A DNA stretch of 21,383 bases from JAOPZW01 sp036379935 (GCA_036379935.1 DASVFT010000090.1:1-21383); one strand, 5' to 3'. Counted from the stretch's first letter, positions 8,011 to 15,253 are shown. The notes: a model not told the origin generated them from the sequence alone. Numbers and translations are program-made.

Positions 8011-8789
8011 TGCTCGAGGTCAGCGACCTGCGGGCGGGCTACGAGGCCGGCGAGGTGCTGCACGGGCTGAGCTTCTCGGTCGCGCCGGGGTCGATCGTCT
8101 CGCTCGTGGGGGCCAACGGCGCCGGCAAGTCGACGACGCTGAAGGCCATCTCCGGGCTCCTGCGCCCGAGCGCGGGGACGATCGCGGTGGAGGGGACGAC
8201 GCTTCCCGCCGGCTCGACGTCGTCGGCGGTCCGGGCCGGCCTCGCGCACGTGCCCGAGGGCCGGCAGATCTTCAACAACCTCACCGTCGCCGACAACCTG
8301 TCGCTCGGCTCGTACGCGACGCGCAGGAGCGGGCCGCCGGTCGCGCGCCGCCTCGAGAGCGTGCTCGAGCTCTTCCCCGAGCTCGGCGGCCGGCTCGCCG
8401 AGTACGCGGGCGCCCTCTCCGGCGGCCAGCAGCAGATGCTGACGATCGGGCGCGGCCTCATGGGCGATCCTCGCTACCTGCTCCTGGACGAGCCCTCCGT
8501 CGGCCTCGCCCCGCAGGTCACGGCCCGGATCTTCGAGGCGATCGAGCGGCTGCGCGACGCCGGCAAGGGGATCCTCCTCGTCGAGCAGAACGGTCGTCTC
8601 GCGCTCGCCGTCTCCGAGCGCGCCCACCTGCTCGAGAGCGGCTCGATCACCATCTCCGGCACCGGCAAGGAGCTGCTGGCCAACGAGGAGGTGGTCGAGC
8701 GCTACCTCGGCGTCGGGACGGCGACCGGCAGCGGGCGCCGGCGCGAGGCATTGGCGGCGGCCCTGCGCGGCGCCCTGTCACCCGCCTGA
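8010..8789 (+). CDS. livF: ABC importer ATPase, LivF family
   Basis: This 259-aa cytoplasmic ATPase is the second nucleotide-binding subunit of the importer. It has Walker A GANGAGKST (about 34-42), the LivF hallmark HVPEGRQIFNNLTVADNL, a canonical signature LSGGQQQML, Walker B YLLLDEPSVGLAP and a switch region LLVEQN. Gln replaces the more usual His after the Glu, which is common in LivF proteins. Its start ATG shares one base with the stop of the fused permease/ATPase, so translation is probably coupled. Because the LivG half of the fusion has a degenerate signature, this subunit contributes the only consensus LSGGQ to the ATPase pair. A C-terminal tail of about 20 residues (GSGRRREALAAALRG) extends past the usual end. 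The stop codon lies in the left arm of the hairpin at 8786-8804. Confidence 0.95.
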   Translation: MLEVSDLRAGYEAGEVLHGLSFSVAPGSIVSLVGANGAGKSTTLKAISGLLRPSAGTIAVEGTTLPAGSTSSAVRAGLAHVPEGRQIFNNLTVADNLSLGSYATRRSGPPVARRLESVLELFPELGGRLAEYAGALSGGQQQMLTIGRGLMGDPRYLLLDEPSVGLAPQVTARIFEAIERLRDAGKGILLVEQNGRLALAVSERAHLLESGSITISGTGKELLANEEVVERYLGVGTATGSGRRREALAAALRGALSPA

Positions 8790-8804
8790 GCGCGCGGCGC
8801 TCAG
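8786..8804. terminator. Bidirectional hairpin between convergent operons, containing both stop codons
   Basis: This is a perfect 8-bp stem: CTGAGCGC (8786-8793), loop GCG, GCGCTCAG (8797-8804). The TGA stop of livF (8787-8789) is in the left arm, and the stop of the leftward hydrolase gene (TCA on the + strand, 8801-8803) is in the right arm. Only 11 bp separate the two genes. There is no T-tract on either side, so it would be a hairpin-only terminator or a 3'-end stabiliser rather than a classic intrinsic terminator. Confidence 0.55.
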
Positions 8805-9652
8805 CCGACGGCGTCGAGGAACGCGAGCACCCGCGCCGGCGCCGTCTCCTCGGTCTGCCCGCTGACCGGGACGTCCCAGTACTCCGCCCGGGTCAGGCAC
8901 TCCTCCAGGTACCTGGCCGCCGAGGTGGCGTGCGAGGCGTCCTGGCCGGGGACCACGAGCGCGGGCAGGTCGAGCGCGAGCAGGTCCTCAGGCTCCGCCC
9001 CGGGCACCGTGTCGCGGTCGAAGAGCAGCCGGGCCATCGCGGCGACGATCGTCTGATAGCGCTTGCCGCTCCCCTGCCCGTAGGCCTGCGCGAACGCGCG
9101 ATCGGTGCGGATGACGCTCGCCCAGGGGCCGACGCGCGGATCCTGGGAGAAGCTCTTGTCGCTACTCGATGCGAGCGCCACCACCTCCTCCAGGCCGTGC
9201 TCGGCGACGAACGCGAGGTGCTGCGCGAAGCGGGCGTGCTGCGTCATGCGGTACCTCGGCCCTCCGGCCGGCGAGTACAGCACCATGCTCGAAACCCGCT
9301 GCGGGTGGGAGACCGCGAGCGCGGCGACCGAGGAGCACCCGATGCAGCCGCCCATGGCGTGCGCCCGCTCGATGCCCAGATGGTCGAGCAGGCCGACCGC
9401 CTGGGCGACGTAGTGCTCCCACCCCACGCGCTCGACCCGACCGCCCGAGCTCCCCGCCTCACGGCGGTCGAACATGACGCACGTGTAGTTCTCGGCGAGG
9501 TGCTCGACCAGGTTCAGGCGGGCGTAGATGCCGAACGAGGCCCAGTTCTCGACGACCGCGTTGAAGCCGCCCGGCGAGAACATCAGCAGCGGGGGGCCCG
9601 AGCCGGCCATCTCGTAGCGCGTGGCGATCCCGTCGATGGTGGCGGTGGGCAC
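8801..9652 (-). CDS. Alpha/beta hydrolase with Cys at the nucleophile position
   Basis: This 283-aa cytoplasmic protein has the alpha/beta-hydrolase fold. The oxyanion strand region is LLMFSPGG (22-29), followed by YTCVMFDRREAGSSG (56-70). The nucleophile elbow reads GGCIG (101-105), so Cys103 sits where most relatives have Ser. Asp238 (VVPGQDASH) is the likely acid. The usual C-terminal histidine is not evident: the region around 262-275 has none, and only H241 is near. It may be a dienelactone-hydrolase-like, C-C or ester hydrolase, or a degenerate enzyme. GTG at 9652 is chosen because it directly precedes the first strand and lies 14 nt after the stop of the PanB-like gene; no clear ribosome binding site is seen. 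It is the last gene of the leftward catabolic operon. Confidence 0.8.
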   Translation of the reverse strand: MPTATIDGIATRYEMAGSGPPLLMFSPGGFNAVVENWASFGIYARLNLVEHLAENYTCVMFDRREAGSSGGRVERVGWEHYVAQAVGLLDHLGIERAHAMGGCIGCSSVAALAVSHPQRVSSMVLYSPAGGPRYRMTQHARFAQHLAFVAEHGLEEVVALASSSDKSFSQDPRVGPWASVIRTDRAFAQAYGQGSGKRYQTIVAAMARLLFDRDTVPGAEPEDLLALDLPALVVPGQDASHATSAARYLEECLTRAEYWDVPVSGQTEETAPARVLAFLDAVG

Positions 9653-9666
9653 GAGAGCGGGTGAGC

Positions 9667-10506
9667 TTACGGCGTGATCGGGATGCCGCCCCTGATCTGG
9701 CGGCTGGCGCGGACGTCCTCCGCGTAGGCCGTGATCGCGTCGTAGGTGATCTGCGCGACGTTGGCGTAGGTGTCGGGTGGATCGTCGAGCCCCGAGGCGG
9801 CATAGCCGATGGCGGCATGAGCCATGCGGATCCGACCGTCGAGCCACGGTCCGCCGCCGAAGCCGCCGAGGACCGGGATCGAGACCGCCCGCGCGACCTC
9901 GGGGCCGACGACCGGGCCCGAGTTCGTGAAGTCGAGCAGCGAGGCGCCCGCCCGCTCGAGCCGCTGCGCCTGCTCGACCATCTCGGCCTTCAGGGTGGCG
10001 GGCACCTCGTCGCCCGCCGACGGCGTCGCGCTGTAGGTCACGCCGTAGCGCGCCGCGGTCTGCGGCGTGATCCCGAACTGGGCCATGACCGGTATGCCGG
10101 CGCGCGCGATGGCGCTGACCGCGTCGGGGAAGTCGGCGGCGCCGTCGAGCTTCACCACGTCGGCGCCCGCTTCCTTGACCAGCCGGATCGCCGCCCGCAC
10201 CGCGGCGTCCGTGCCCTCCTGCAGCGGACCGAAGGGGAAGTCGCAGCTGACGAGCGCCCGCTGCACGCCGCGGCGAACGGCCTGGCCGACGACGATCATC
10301 TGCTCCATCGTCACCTCGAGCGGGTTCGGATGCCCCCACAGGTTGACCCCGACGCTGTCGCCGACCGAGACGATGTCGACCCCGGCGCGGTCGACGATCC
10401 GCGCGACCTGGTAGTCCCACGCCACCACGCCCACGATCTTGCGGCCCGCAGGCTTCATGGCCTGGAGCGCGGGCACGGTGACCTTCGCGGCGTCGTCGGC
10501 GGCCAC
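9667..10506 (-). CDS. Divergent PanB-like protein (ketopantoate hydroxymethyltransferase family)
   Basis: This 279-aa TIM-barrel protein of the PEP-mutase/isocitrate-lyase superfamily is closest in pattern to PanB, which adds a hydroxymethyl group from methylene-tetrahydrofolate to 2-oxoisovalerate. Two metal-site positions are kept: VGDSVG (D50) and SCDFPFG (D89). Other PanB signatures have changed: the VKLEGG glutamate is Asp (VKLDGA, D121), GHLGLTPQ reads AQFGITPQ (Gln for His at 143), and the catalytic Glu region (VLE) reads LLD (D192). GTG at 10506 is used; its gene starts 6 bp after the stop of the upstream unknown gene. Its place in a Rieske/LigJ/LigK operon, away from other pantothenate genes, argues that it acts on a pathway keto acid or lyase substrate and is not a housekeeping PanB (inference). 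Confidence 0.8.
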   Translation of the reverse strand: MAADDAAKVTVPALQAMKPAGRKIVGVVAWDYQVARIVDRAGVDIVSVGDSVGVNLWGHPNPLEVTMEQMIVVGQAVRRGVQRALVSCDFPFGPLQEGTDAAVRAAIRLVKEAGADVVKLDGAADFPDAVSAIARAGIPVMAQFGITPQTAARYGVTYSATPSAGDEVPATLKAEMVEQAQRLERAGASLLDFTNSGPVVGPEVARAVSIPVLGGFGGGPWLDGRIRMAHAAIGYAASGLDDPPDTYANVAQITYDAITAYAEDVRASRQIRGGIPITP

Positions 10507-10512
10507 TGCCGC

Positions 10513-11034
10513 CTACGCCCTGAGCGCCGTCAGCACCTCGGACACGTCGTCTTCGTCGTCGCTCACCAGGAGCACGGGAGCGTACGGCCGCAGCGCGGAG
10601 ACGGCGGCGCCCACCTCGAGCCTCTCGCCGAGGATCAGTCCGGCGGCCATGATCCCCTGGCGGTCGCAGGCCTTGGCGATCGTCGAGGCCGCTTCCGCGC
10701 CGTCGTCGGAGGTCGCGATCACGATGGCGACGTCAGCGTCGAACAGCTCCTCCGAGAGCCGCGACTCGGACCCGTCGGTGGCCTGCAGCACGAGGTCGGC
10801 CGAGGCGCCGTTGGTGCCGTCGGCCGCCGCAACCGGAGCCTTGAAGACGAAGAAGCGCGCGTCGTTCCAGGGCTGCTCGGCGACGCGACGCACCACCTCC
10901 GCCGCTCCCTCGTCCAGGGCCACGATGCGCGCCGCCCGGCCCGCGATCGGCCTGTCGATCCGGTAGCGCGCCTCGCCGGCCGTCGCCGCCTTGGCGCAGC
11001 TGTTGGAGAGGATGGGCTGTATCGGAGGAGTCAT
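10513..11034 (-). CDS. Uncharacterised 173-aa protein of the Rieske operon
   Basis: I do not recognise the family. Two alternating alpha/beta stretches are visible: ARIVALDEGAAEVVRRVAE followed by ARFFVFKAP, then FDADVAIVIATSDDGAEA followed by a helix, a GIMAAGLILGE strand and a last VLLVSDDEDDVSEVL. This looks like a small Rossmann-type domain with acidic loops after its strands; the second half has a faint resemblance to the nucleotide-loop region of FtsZ-like folds. There is no signal peptide, membrane segment or metal-binding cysteine cluster (one Cys near the N-terminus, one in the second helix). Its ATG overlaps the Rieske stop in an ATGA junction, and the PanB-like gene follows after 6 bp, so it should be made together with both. 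A subunit or accessory role for one of these neighbours is the simplest guess. Confidence 0.8.
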   Translation of the reverse strand: MTPPIQPILSNSCAKAATAGEARYRIDRPIAGRAARIVALDEGAAEVVRRVAEQPWNDARFFVFKAPVAAADGTNGASADLVLQATDGSESRLSEELFDADVAIVIATSDDGAEAASTIAKACDRQGIMAAGLILGERLEVGAAVSALRPYAPVLLVSDDEDDVSEVLTALRA

Positions 11035-12317
11035 ACCGTGGAATGTGCCATGCCGGGCTGGACGGCGACGGCCTCGCGGCTGGCGTCGATGAACGACTCG
11101 GCCTGCGGCAGCACGACGGCCGCCGAGCGCACGTGGTGGTGTGCCGGGTCGACGCCGGGCGGCGTGGCCCCCTCGTCGCGCAGCGCCTCGATCGCCGCAC
11201 GCAGCTTCTTGCGCGCCTTGATGATCCCGGTGTCCGACGCGACCAGCCGCTCCTTCGTGCGGTCGACGATCGGCCCCATGCTCTCCTGCAGCGAGGCATC
11301 CTGCTGCGCGATGCCCCGGACGCCCGAGAACGTCTCGCCGCGCTGCTGCCCCTCGCGGTCCATCAGGTAGTCGACGTCCTTGTTCTCCTCCGGGCGGTAC
11401 GTGCCGGGGATGTTGCGGCTGTGGACGCCGTGGCCGGCCTTCATGGCGTCGCGCTCCTCGGTCGTGAGCGCGCGGACCGGGTGGTAATCGAAGGTGTAGA
11501 CCCAGCAGTTCTCGTCGTCGATGGGGACCCAGAAGTGGCCGTGGACCGGGTGGTCGCCGCGCGGCGGGACGATCGTGAAGCTCGGCATGACCCAGGGCGT
11601 GATGCGCCAGTAGTACTTGCCCTCCTCGGCGTTGCGACGCGCGCCGACGAACAGCCCGCCGTCGGCCTCGGCGACCTCGAAGAAGGGCTTGAGGTCGCCC
11701 ATGTTGTACTCGTTGCCCTTGGTGCCCTTGAAGAGCGGATCGGTCTTCAGCCCGCCGGAGTGCAGCCACGAGACGTGGCTCGAGTCGATCCCGCCCTCGA
11801 GCGCCTGAAGCCAGTTGCTCTCCTGCCAGCGCTTGGACGTGTAGGTCTGCTCGGGCGCGACCGTGGCGAACTCGAACTCCGGAAGCCCGGGACGGGTGTC
11901 CGGGTGGCCCATGTGGGTCCAGAGGATGTCGCCCACCTTCACGAGGGGGTACGAGGTCAGCTTGACCTTGCTGGCGAAGTTGTTGTGCTCGGGTGCGGAC
12001 GGGACCTCGAGGCACTGGCCGTTGACGTCGTACTTCCAGCCGTGATACGCGCAGCGGATGCCGCACTCGGTGACCTTGCCGAACCACAGCGACACGCCGC
12101 GGTGCGCGCAGAACTCGTCGATGAGCCCGTACCGGCCCTCGCTGTCGCGGAAGGCGATGAGGCGCTCGGAGAGGATCTTGACGCGAACGGGCGGGCAGTC
12201 GTTCTCGGGCAGCTCCTCGGCGAGCAGGGCCGGCAGCCAGTACTGGCGGAACAGGTCGCCGCCGGGCGTCCCGTAGCCGGTCTGCGTCAGAAGCTCGTTG
12301 ACCTCTCGCTTGAGCAT
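11031..12317 (-). CDS. Rieske non-heme iron oxygenase, phthalate 4,5-dioxygenase type (oxygenase subunit)
   Basis: This 428-aa oxygenase carries a Rieske [2Fe-2S] domain and a catalytic mononuclear iron domain. The Rieske ligands are C70-x-H72 and C89-x2-H92 (CAHRG and CAYHGW). The iron-site motif is E174-x3-D178-x2-H181-x4-H186 (EGGIDSSHVSWLH). The N-terminus (NELLTQTGYGTPGGDLFRQYWLPALLAEELPE, residues 8-39) is characteristic of the phthalate-dioxygenase/O-demethylase group of single-component alpha oxygenases. It needs electrons from a ferredoxin and reductase, and such a pair is encoded at 17181-18886. ATG at 12317 follows AAAGGA. It lies 42 nt after the LigJ-like gene and overlaps the next gene by 4 nt. 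The substrate is inferred to be a phthalate-like aromatic acid; O-demethylation of a methoxyarene is the main alternative. Confidence 0.93.
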   Translation of the reverse strand: MLKREVNELLTQTGYGTPGGDLFRQYWLPALLAEELPENDCPPVRVKILSERLIAFRDSEGRYGLIDEFCAHRGVSLWFGKVTECGIRCAYHGWKYDVNGQCLEVPSAPEHNNFASKVKLTSYPLVKVGDILWTHMGHPDTRPGLPEFEFATVAPEQTYTSKRWQESNWLQALEGGIDSSHVSWLHSGGLKTDPLFKGTKGNEYNMGDLKPFFEVAEADGGLFVGARRNAEEGKYYWRITPWVMPSFTIVPPRGDHPVHGHFWVPIDDENCWVYTFDYHPVRALTTEERDAMKAGHGVHSRNIPGTYRPEENKDVDYLMDREGQQRGETFSGVRGIAQQDASLQESMGPIVDRTKERLVASDTGIIKARKKLRAAIEALRDEGATPPGVDPAHHHVRSAAVVLPQAESFIDASREAVAVQPGMAHSTV

Positions 12318-12359
12318 CTCTGGTCCTTTGGGTCGCGTCCTTCCGCCGGTAGCAAAAGG

Positions 12360-13394
12360 TTATACCATTGGCGCCTTCCTGGCCGCCGCCAGTCGCGCGT
12401 TCAGGCGCGGATACACGCGGCGCGCGTTGAGCTCGAGCACCTTGCGCCGATCCGCCTCGGACAGGTCCAGCGCGTCGACGTAGCGCTTGGTGTCGTCCCA
12501 ATAAAAGCCGGTCTCCGGATCGATGCCCCGCACGGCGCCGAGCATCTCCGAGGCGAAGAGGATGTTGTCGATGGCGATCACCTCGTGCAGGAGATCGATA
12601 CCCGCCTGGTGATAGACGCACGTGTCGAAGAAGACGTTGTCCATCAGGTGCTCGTCGAGCGGCGGGCGCCCGAGGCGGTCGGCCAGGCCGCGATACCGCC
12701 CCCAGTGGTAGGGCACGGCGCCGCCACCGTGCGGGATCACGAGGCGCAGGGTCGGGAAGTCGCCGAAGAGGTCGCCCTCGACCAGCTGCATGAAGGCCGA
12801 CGTGTCGGCGTTGAGGTAGTGCGCGCCGAGCGCGTGGAAGTTGGGGTTGCACGACGCCGAGACGTGGATCATGGCCGGAACGTCGAGCTCGACGACCGCC
12901 TCGTAGAGCGGGTACCACGACCGGTCGGTGAGCGGCTTGGACGTCCAGTGCCCGCCCGACGGATCGGGGTTGACGTTGGCGGCGACGAACCCGAGCTCCT
13001 CGACGCAGCGGCGTAGCTCGGCGATCGAGCTGTCGAGCGAGCCGTCGGGTGTCTGCGGCAGCTGGCAGGCACCGGCGAAGTGCTCGGGGAACAGCTCCGT
13101 CACCCGGTAGACGAGGTCGTTGCAGGCGCGCGCCCAGGCCACCGCCGTGGCCGGATCGGGCACGTGATGGCCCATGGCCGAGGCCTGGGGCGAGAAGATC
13201 ATGAGGTCCCCGCCGCGCTCGCGCAGCAGCCGCAGCTGGTTGGCCTCGATGGTCTCGCGGATCTCGTCGTCGCTGATCTCGGCGGGCGCGGGCTCGGGGA
13301 GGCTCGGATCGGCCAGACGGGCGAGCTGAGCCTCGCGGAACGCGTTGTGCGCGGGCGGCGTCGTCGTGTAGTGGCCGTGGCAGTCGATGACCAT
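12360..13394 (-). CDS. ligJ: 4-oxalomesaconate hydratase, LigJ type (amidohydrolase superfamily)
   Basis: This 344-aa enzyme hydrates 4-oxalomesaconate to 4-carboxy-4-hydroxy-2-oxoadipate in the protocatechuate 4,5-cleavage and gallate pathways. Its sequence follows LigJ throughout: DCHGHYTTTP at the N-terminus, ANQLRLLRERG, DPSGGHWTSKPLTDR, GAHYLNADTSAFMQ, IPHGGGAVPYHWGR, FDTCVYHQAGIDLL, and ASEMLGAVRGIDPETG. Predicted Zn ligands are H6, H8, H177 and E283; H222 is the HGGG histidine. Glu in the ASEM motif, where most amidohydrolases have Asp, is typical of LigJ. ATG at 13394 lies 2 nt after the stop of the aldolase gene. A GTG two codons earlier (13400) would make a GTGA overlap and is the alternative start. 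Confidence 0.92.
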   Translation of the reverse strand: MVIDCHGHYTTTPPAHNAFREAQLARLADPSLPEPAPAEISDDEIRETIEANQLRLLRERGGDLMIFSPQASAMGHHVPDPATAVAWARACNDLVYRVTELFPEHFAGACQLPQTPDGSLDSSIAELRRCVEELGFVAANVNPDPSGGHWTSKPLTDRSWYPLYEAVVELDVPAMIHVSASCNPNFHALGAHYLNADTSAFMQLVEGDLFGDFPTLRLVIPHGGGAVPYHWGRYRGLADRLGRPPLDEHLMDNVFFDTCVYHQAGIDLLHEVIAIDNILFASEMLGAVRGIDPETGFYWDDTKRYVDALDLSEADRRKVLELNARRVYPRLNARLAAARKAPMV

Positions 13395-13396
13395 GG

Positions 13397-14107
13397 TCAC
13401 CCGTCCGGCGCCTCGTCGACGTAGGTCAGGCCCTTCGCCTCGAGCGCCGCGCGCATGCCCTGCACGTCGAGGCTGAGCTCCCCCGCCTGGTAGCGCCGGC
13501 GCGAGGCGGCCTCCTTCTCCTCGCGCGCGGCGCAGGCCTCGAGCACCGCAGGCGCCCGGGCGCGCGGCACGGCTACGACGCCGTCGTCGTCGGCGACGAT
13601 CACGTCGCCCGGCGCGACCCACTGGCTCGCGCACACGACGCCGAGGTTCACATCGCCCAGCGTCTCCTTGACCGTGCCGAAGGCCGACACGCACTTCGCC
13701 CAGGCCGGGAAGCCCATCTCCTCGAGCTGCGCGACGTCGCGGCAGCCGGCATCGATGACGATGCCCCTGACGCCGCGCGCCTTCAGCGCCGTGGCCAGCA
13801 GCTCGCCGAAGTAGCCGGCCTCGGACGGCGAGGTCGGCGCGACGACGAGCACGTCGCCCTCCTGGCACTGCTCGACGGCGACGTGGATCATCCAGTTGTC
13901 GGCCGGCGGCACGCTGACGGTCACCGCGCTGCCCGCGATGTGGGCGCCGGCGTAGATCGGGTCCATGTAGGCGGCCAGAAGCCCTGTCCGTCCCTGCGCC
14001 TCGTGGACGGTGGCGACCCCGTGGCGTGCGAAGGCGTCGACCACGGATCTCTCGGCGCGAGCGATGTTCTGGACGACGACGCCGGCTATCGCGCGCCGTC
14101 CTTCCAC
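13397..14107 (-). CDS. ligK: 4-carboxy-4-hydroxy-2-oxoadipate aldolase, LigK/RraA family
   Basis: This class II pyruvate aldolase splits 4-carboxy-4-hydroxy-2-oxoadipate into pyruvate and oxaloacetate, the step after LigJ. The family signatures are GVATVHEAQGRTGLL, AGSAVTVSVPPADNWMIHVAVEQ, SEAGYFGELLA and the RraA metal/substrate motif VIDAGCRDVA. The start is uncertain. The only upstream conventional codon that adds few residues is GTG at 14107 (236 aa), used here, but it has no ribosome binding site. An ATA codon at 14089-14087 would give 230 aa beginning xAGVVVQNI, match the family N-terminus, overlap the dehydrogenase stop as ATAG, and lie 9 nt after AAGGA (14103-14099). The gene sits between the dehydrogenase and LigJ and is surely co-expressed with them. 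Confidence 0.9.
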   Translation of the reverse strand: MEGRRAIAGVVVQNIARAERSVVDAFARHGVATVHEAQGRTGLLAAYMDPIYAGAHIAGSAVTVSVPPADNWMIHVAVEQCQEGDVLVVAPTSPSEAGYFGELLATALKARGVRGIVIDAGCRDVAQLEEMGFPAWAKCVSAFGTVKETLGDVNLGVVCASQWVAPGDVIVADDDGVVAVPRARAPAVLEACAAREEKEAASRRRYQAGELSLDVQGMRAALEAKGLTYVDEAPDG

Positions 14108-15207
14108 GGGAGCAGGGAGACGTGGATCACACCGTCCTCGACCTCGCCCCCGACCGCCCTGATCGCGCGGTCGACGTCGCCCAGCGCGAACTCGTGGGTG
14201 GTCAGCCGCTCCAGCGGGAAGCGCCGCGAGGCGAGCTGCTCGAGCGCGAGCTCGACGGCGCGGTAGCTGTGGCCGCGGGCGCTCTTGATCGTGATGGCCT
14301 TCTCGGTGAGCTTCTTGATCGGGAAGTCCGGGAAGGCGGCGAGCTCCCCTTGGACCAGGAGCGTGCCCGCCCGGCGCTTGAGCGCGTCGATGCCGAGCAG
14401 GATCGGCGTGGTTCCCGCGCCCGCGGTGCAGTCGAGCACGACGTCGACGCCCTTGCCGGCGGTGATCTCCATGACGCGCTCCAGGGCGTCCTCCTGCTGC
14501 ACGTCGATGACGTGGTCGGCCCCCAGCTCCTTGGCCAGCTCCAACCGCGCCGCGTCGCGGGTCGTGCCGGTCAGGATGATGAGCGAGGCCCCGGCCTGGC
14601 GGCAGGCCACGACCTGCGAGAGCCCCTGCTGGCCGGGGCCCTGGATCAGCACCGTGGACATGAACCCCACGCCGGCGTCGTAGAGCGCCCACTCGATGCC
14701 GTTGGACAGCGGGGTCACGATGCCCGCCAGCGCGGCCGTCACGCCGTCGGGCACGCGGTGGACGACCGCGTTCCAGGGCAGGTACATGTACTGCGCGAAA
14801 CCGCCCCACAGGTGGTAGGGCTTCTCGCACGAGGTGTAGCCGTAGCGCCGCGCGTCCGGGTTGGTCCGCCAGTCGGTGGCCTCGCAGTGGCGGTACTCGC
14901 CGAGCCGGCACCACTCGCAGCGGTAGCAGGCCACGTAGTGCTCGACGAAGACGCGGTCGCCCTCGCCCACGCCGTGGCGCTCGACGAACTGCCGCCCCGC
15001 CCTGGCGATCACGCCGACGTTCTCGTGTCCCATGATGACCGGCGCGTCGATCACGGGCTTGGCGTACATCTTGACGTCGGTCCCGCAGATGCCGGCCACC
15101 TCGACCTTCAGGAGGGCCCCGTCTTCGGGGATCTCCGGCACGGGGAACTCCTGCATCTCGGTCCTGCTCGGCGCGGTCCTCACCGCTGCCAGCACGTGCT
15201 CAGCCAT
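14086..15207 (-). CDS. Zinc-dependent medium-chain dehydrogenase
   Basis: This 373-aa NAD(P)-dependent alcohol dehydrogenase belongs to the MDR superfamily. Catalytic zinc residues are C41, H61 and E62 (GICGTD, GHENVG). Structural zinc ligands C94, C97, C100 and C108 form the usual C-x2-C-x2-C-x7-C lobe. The Rossmann motif is GPGQQG in VLIQGPGQQGLSQV. It is the first gene of the seven-gene leftward operon; the ATG at 15207 follows GGAG by 2-3 nt and lies 46 bp from a divergent gene. In classical phthalate 4,5-degradation the cis-dihydrodiol is oxidised by a different dehydrogenase family. This enzyme may fill that role or oxidise another alcohol or hemiacetal intermediate (inference). Confidence 0.88.
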   Translation of the reverse strand: MAEHVLAAVRTAPSRTEMQEFPVPEIPEDGALLKVEVAGICGTDVKMYAKPVIDAPVIMGHENVGVIARAGRQFVERHGVGEGDRVFVEHYVACYRCEWCRLGEYRHCEATDWRTNPDARRYGYTSCEKPYHLWGGFAQYMYLPWNAVVHRVPDGVTAALAGIVTPLSNGIEWALYDAGVGFMSTVLIQGPGQQGLSQVVACRQAGASLIILTGTTRDAARLELAKELGADHVIDVQQEDALERVMEITAGKGVDVVLDCTAGAGTTPILLGIDALKRRAGTLLVQGELAAFPDFPIKKLTEKAITIKSARGHSYRAVELALEQLASRRFPLERLTTHEFALGDVDRAIRAVGGEVEDGVIHVSLLPWKDGAR

Positions 15208-15253
15208 CGCTCCGAGTCTACCCAAGGTATGAAGGACTAGCCTTTCTGCGGCC
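15208..15253. promoter_or_regulatory. 46-bp divergent promoter gap
   Basis: The start codons of the leftward seven-gene operon and the rightward decarboxylase-like gene are only 46 bp apart, so their promoters must overlap, or one gene is leaderless or read from elsewhere. The gap holds a short imperfect inverted repeat, AAGG-ACTAG-CCTT (15232-15244), and TATGAAGG. No copy of the 15-bp operator-like motif found at 192-227 is present. No clear -35/-10 pair is recognisable on either strand. Confidence 0.45.

Noticed and set aside
12318..12359. TTTTGCTACCGGCGGAA (minus strand) as a third copy of the 192-227 operator motif
   Set aside because: It resembles site A at both ends but is 2 bp longer and lies inside an apparently continuous operon, so spacing and context do not fit.
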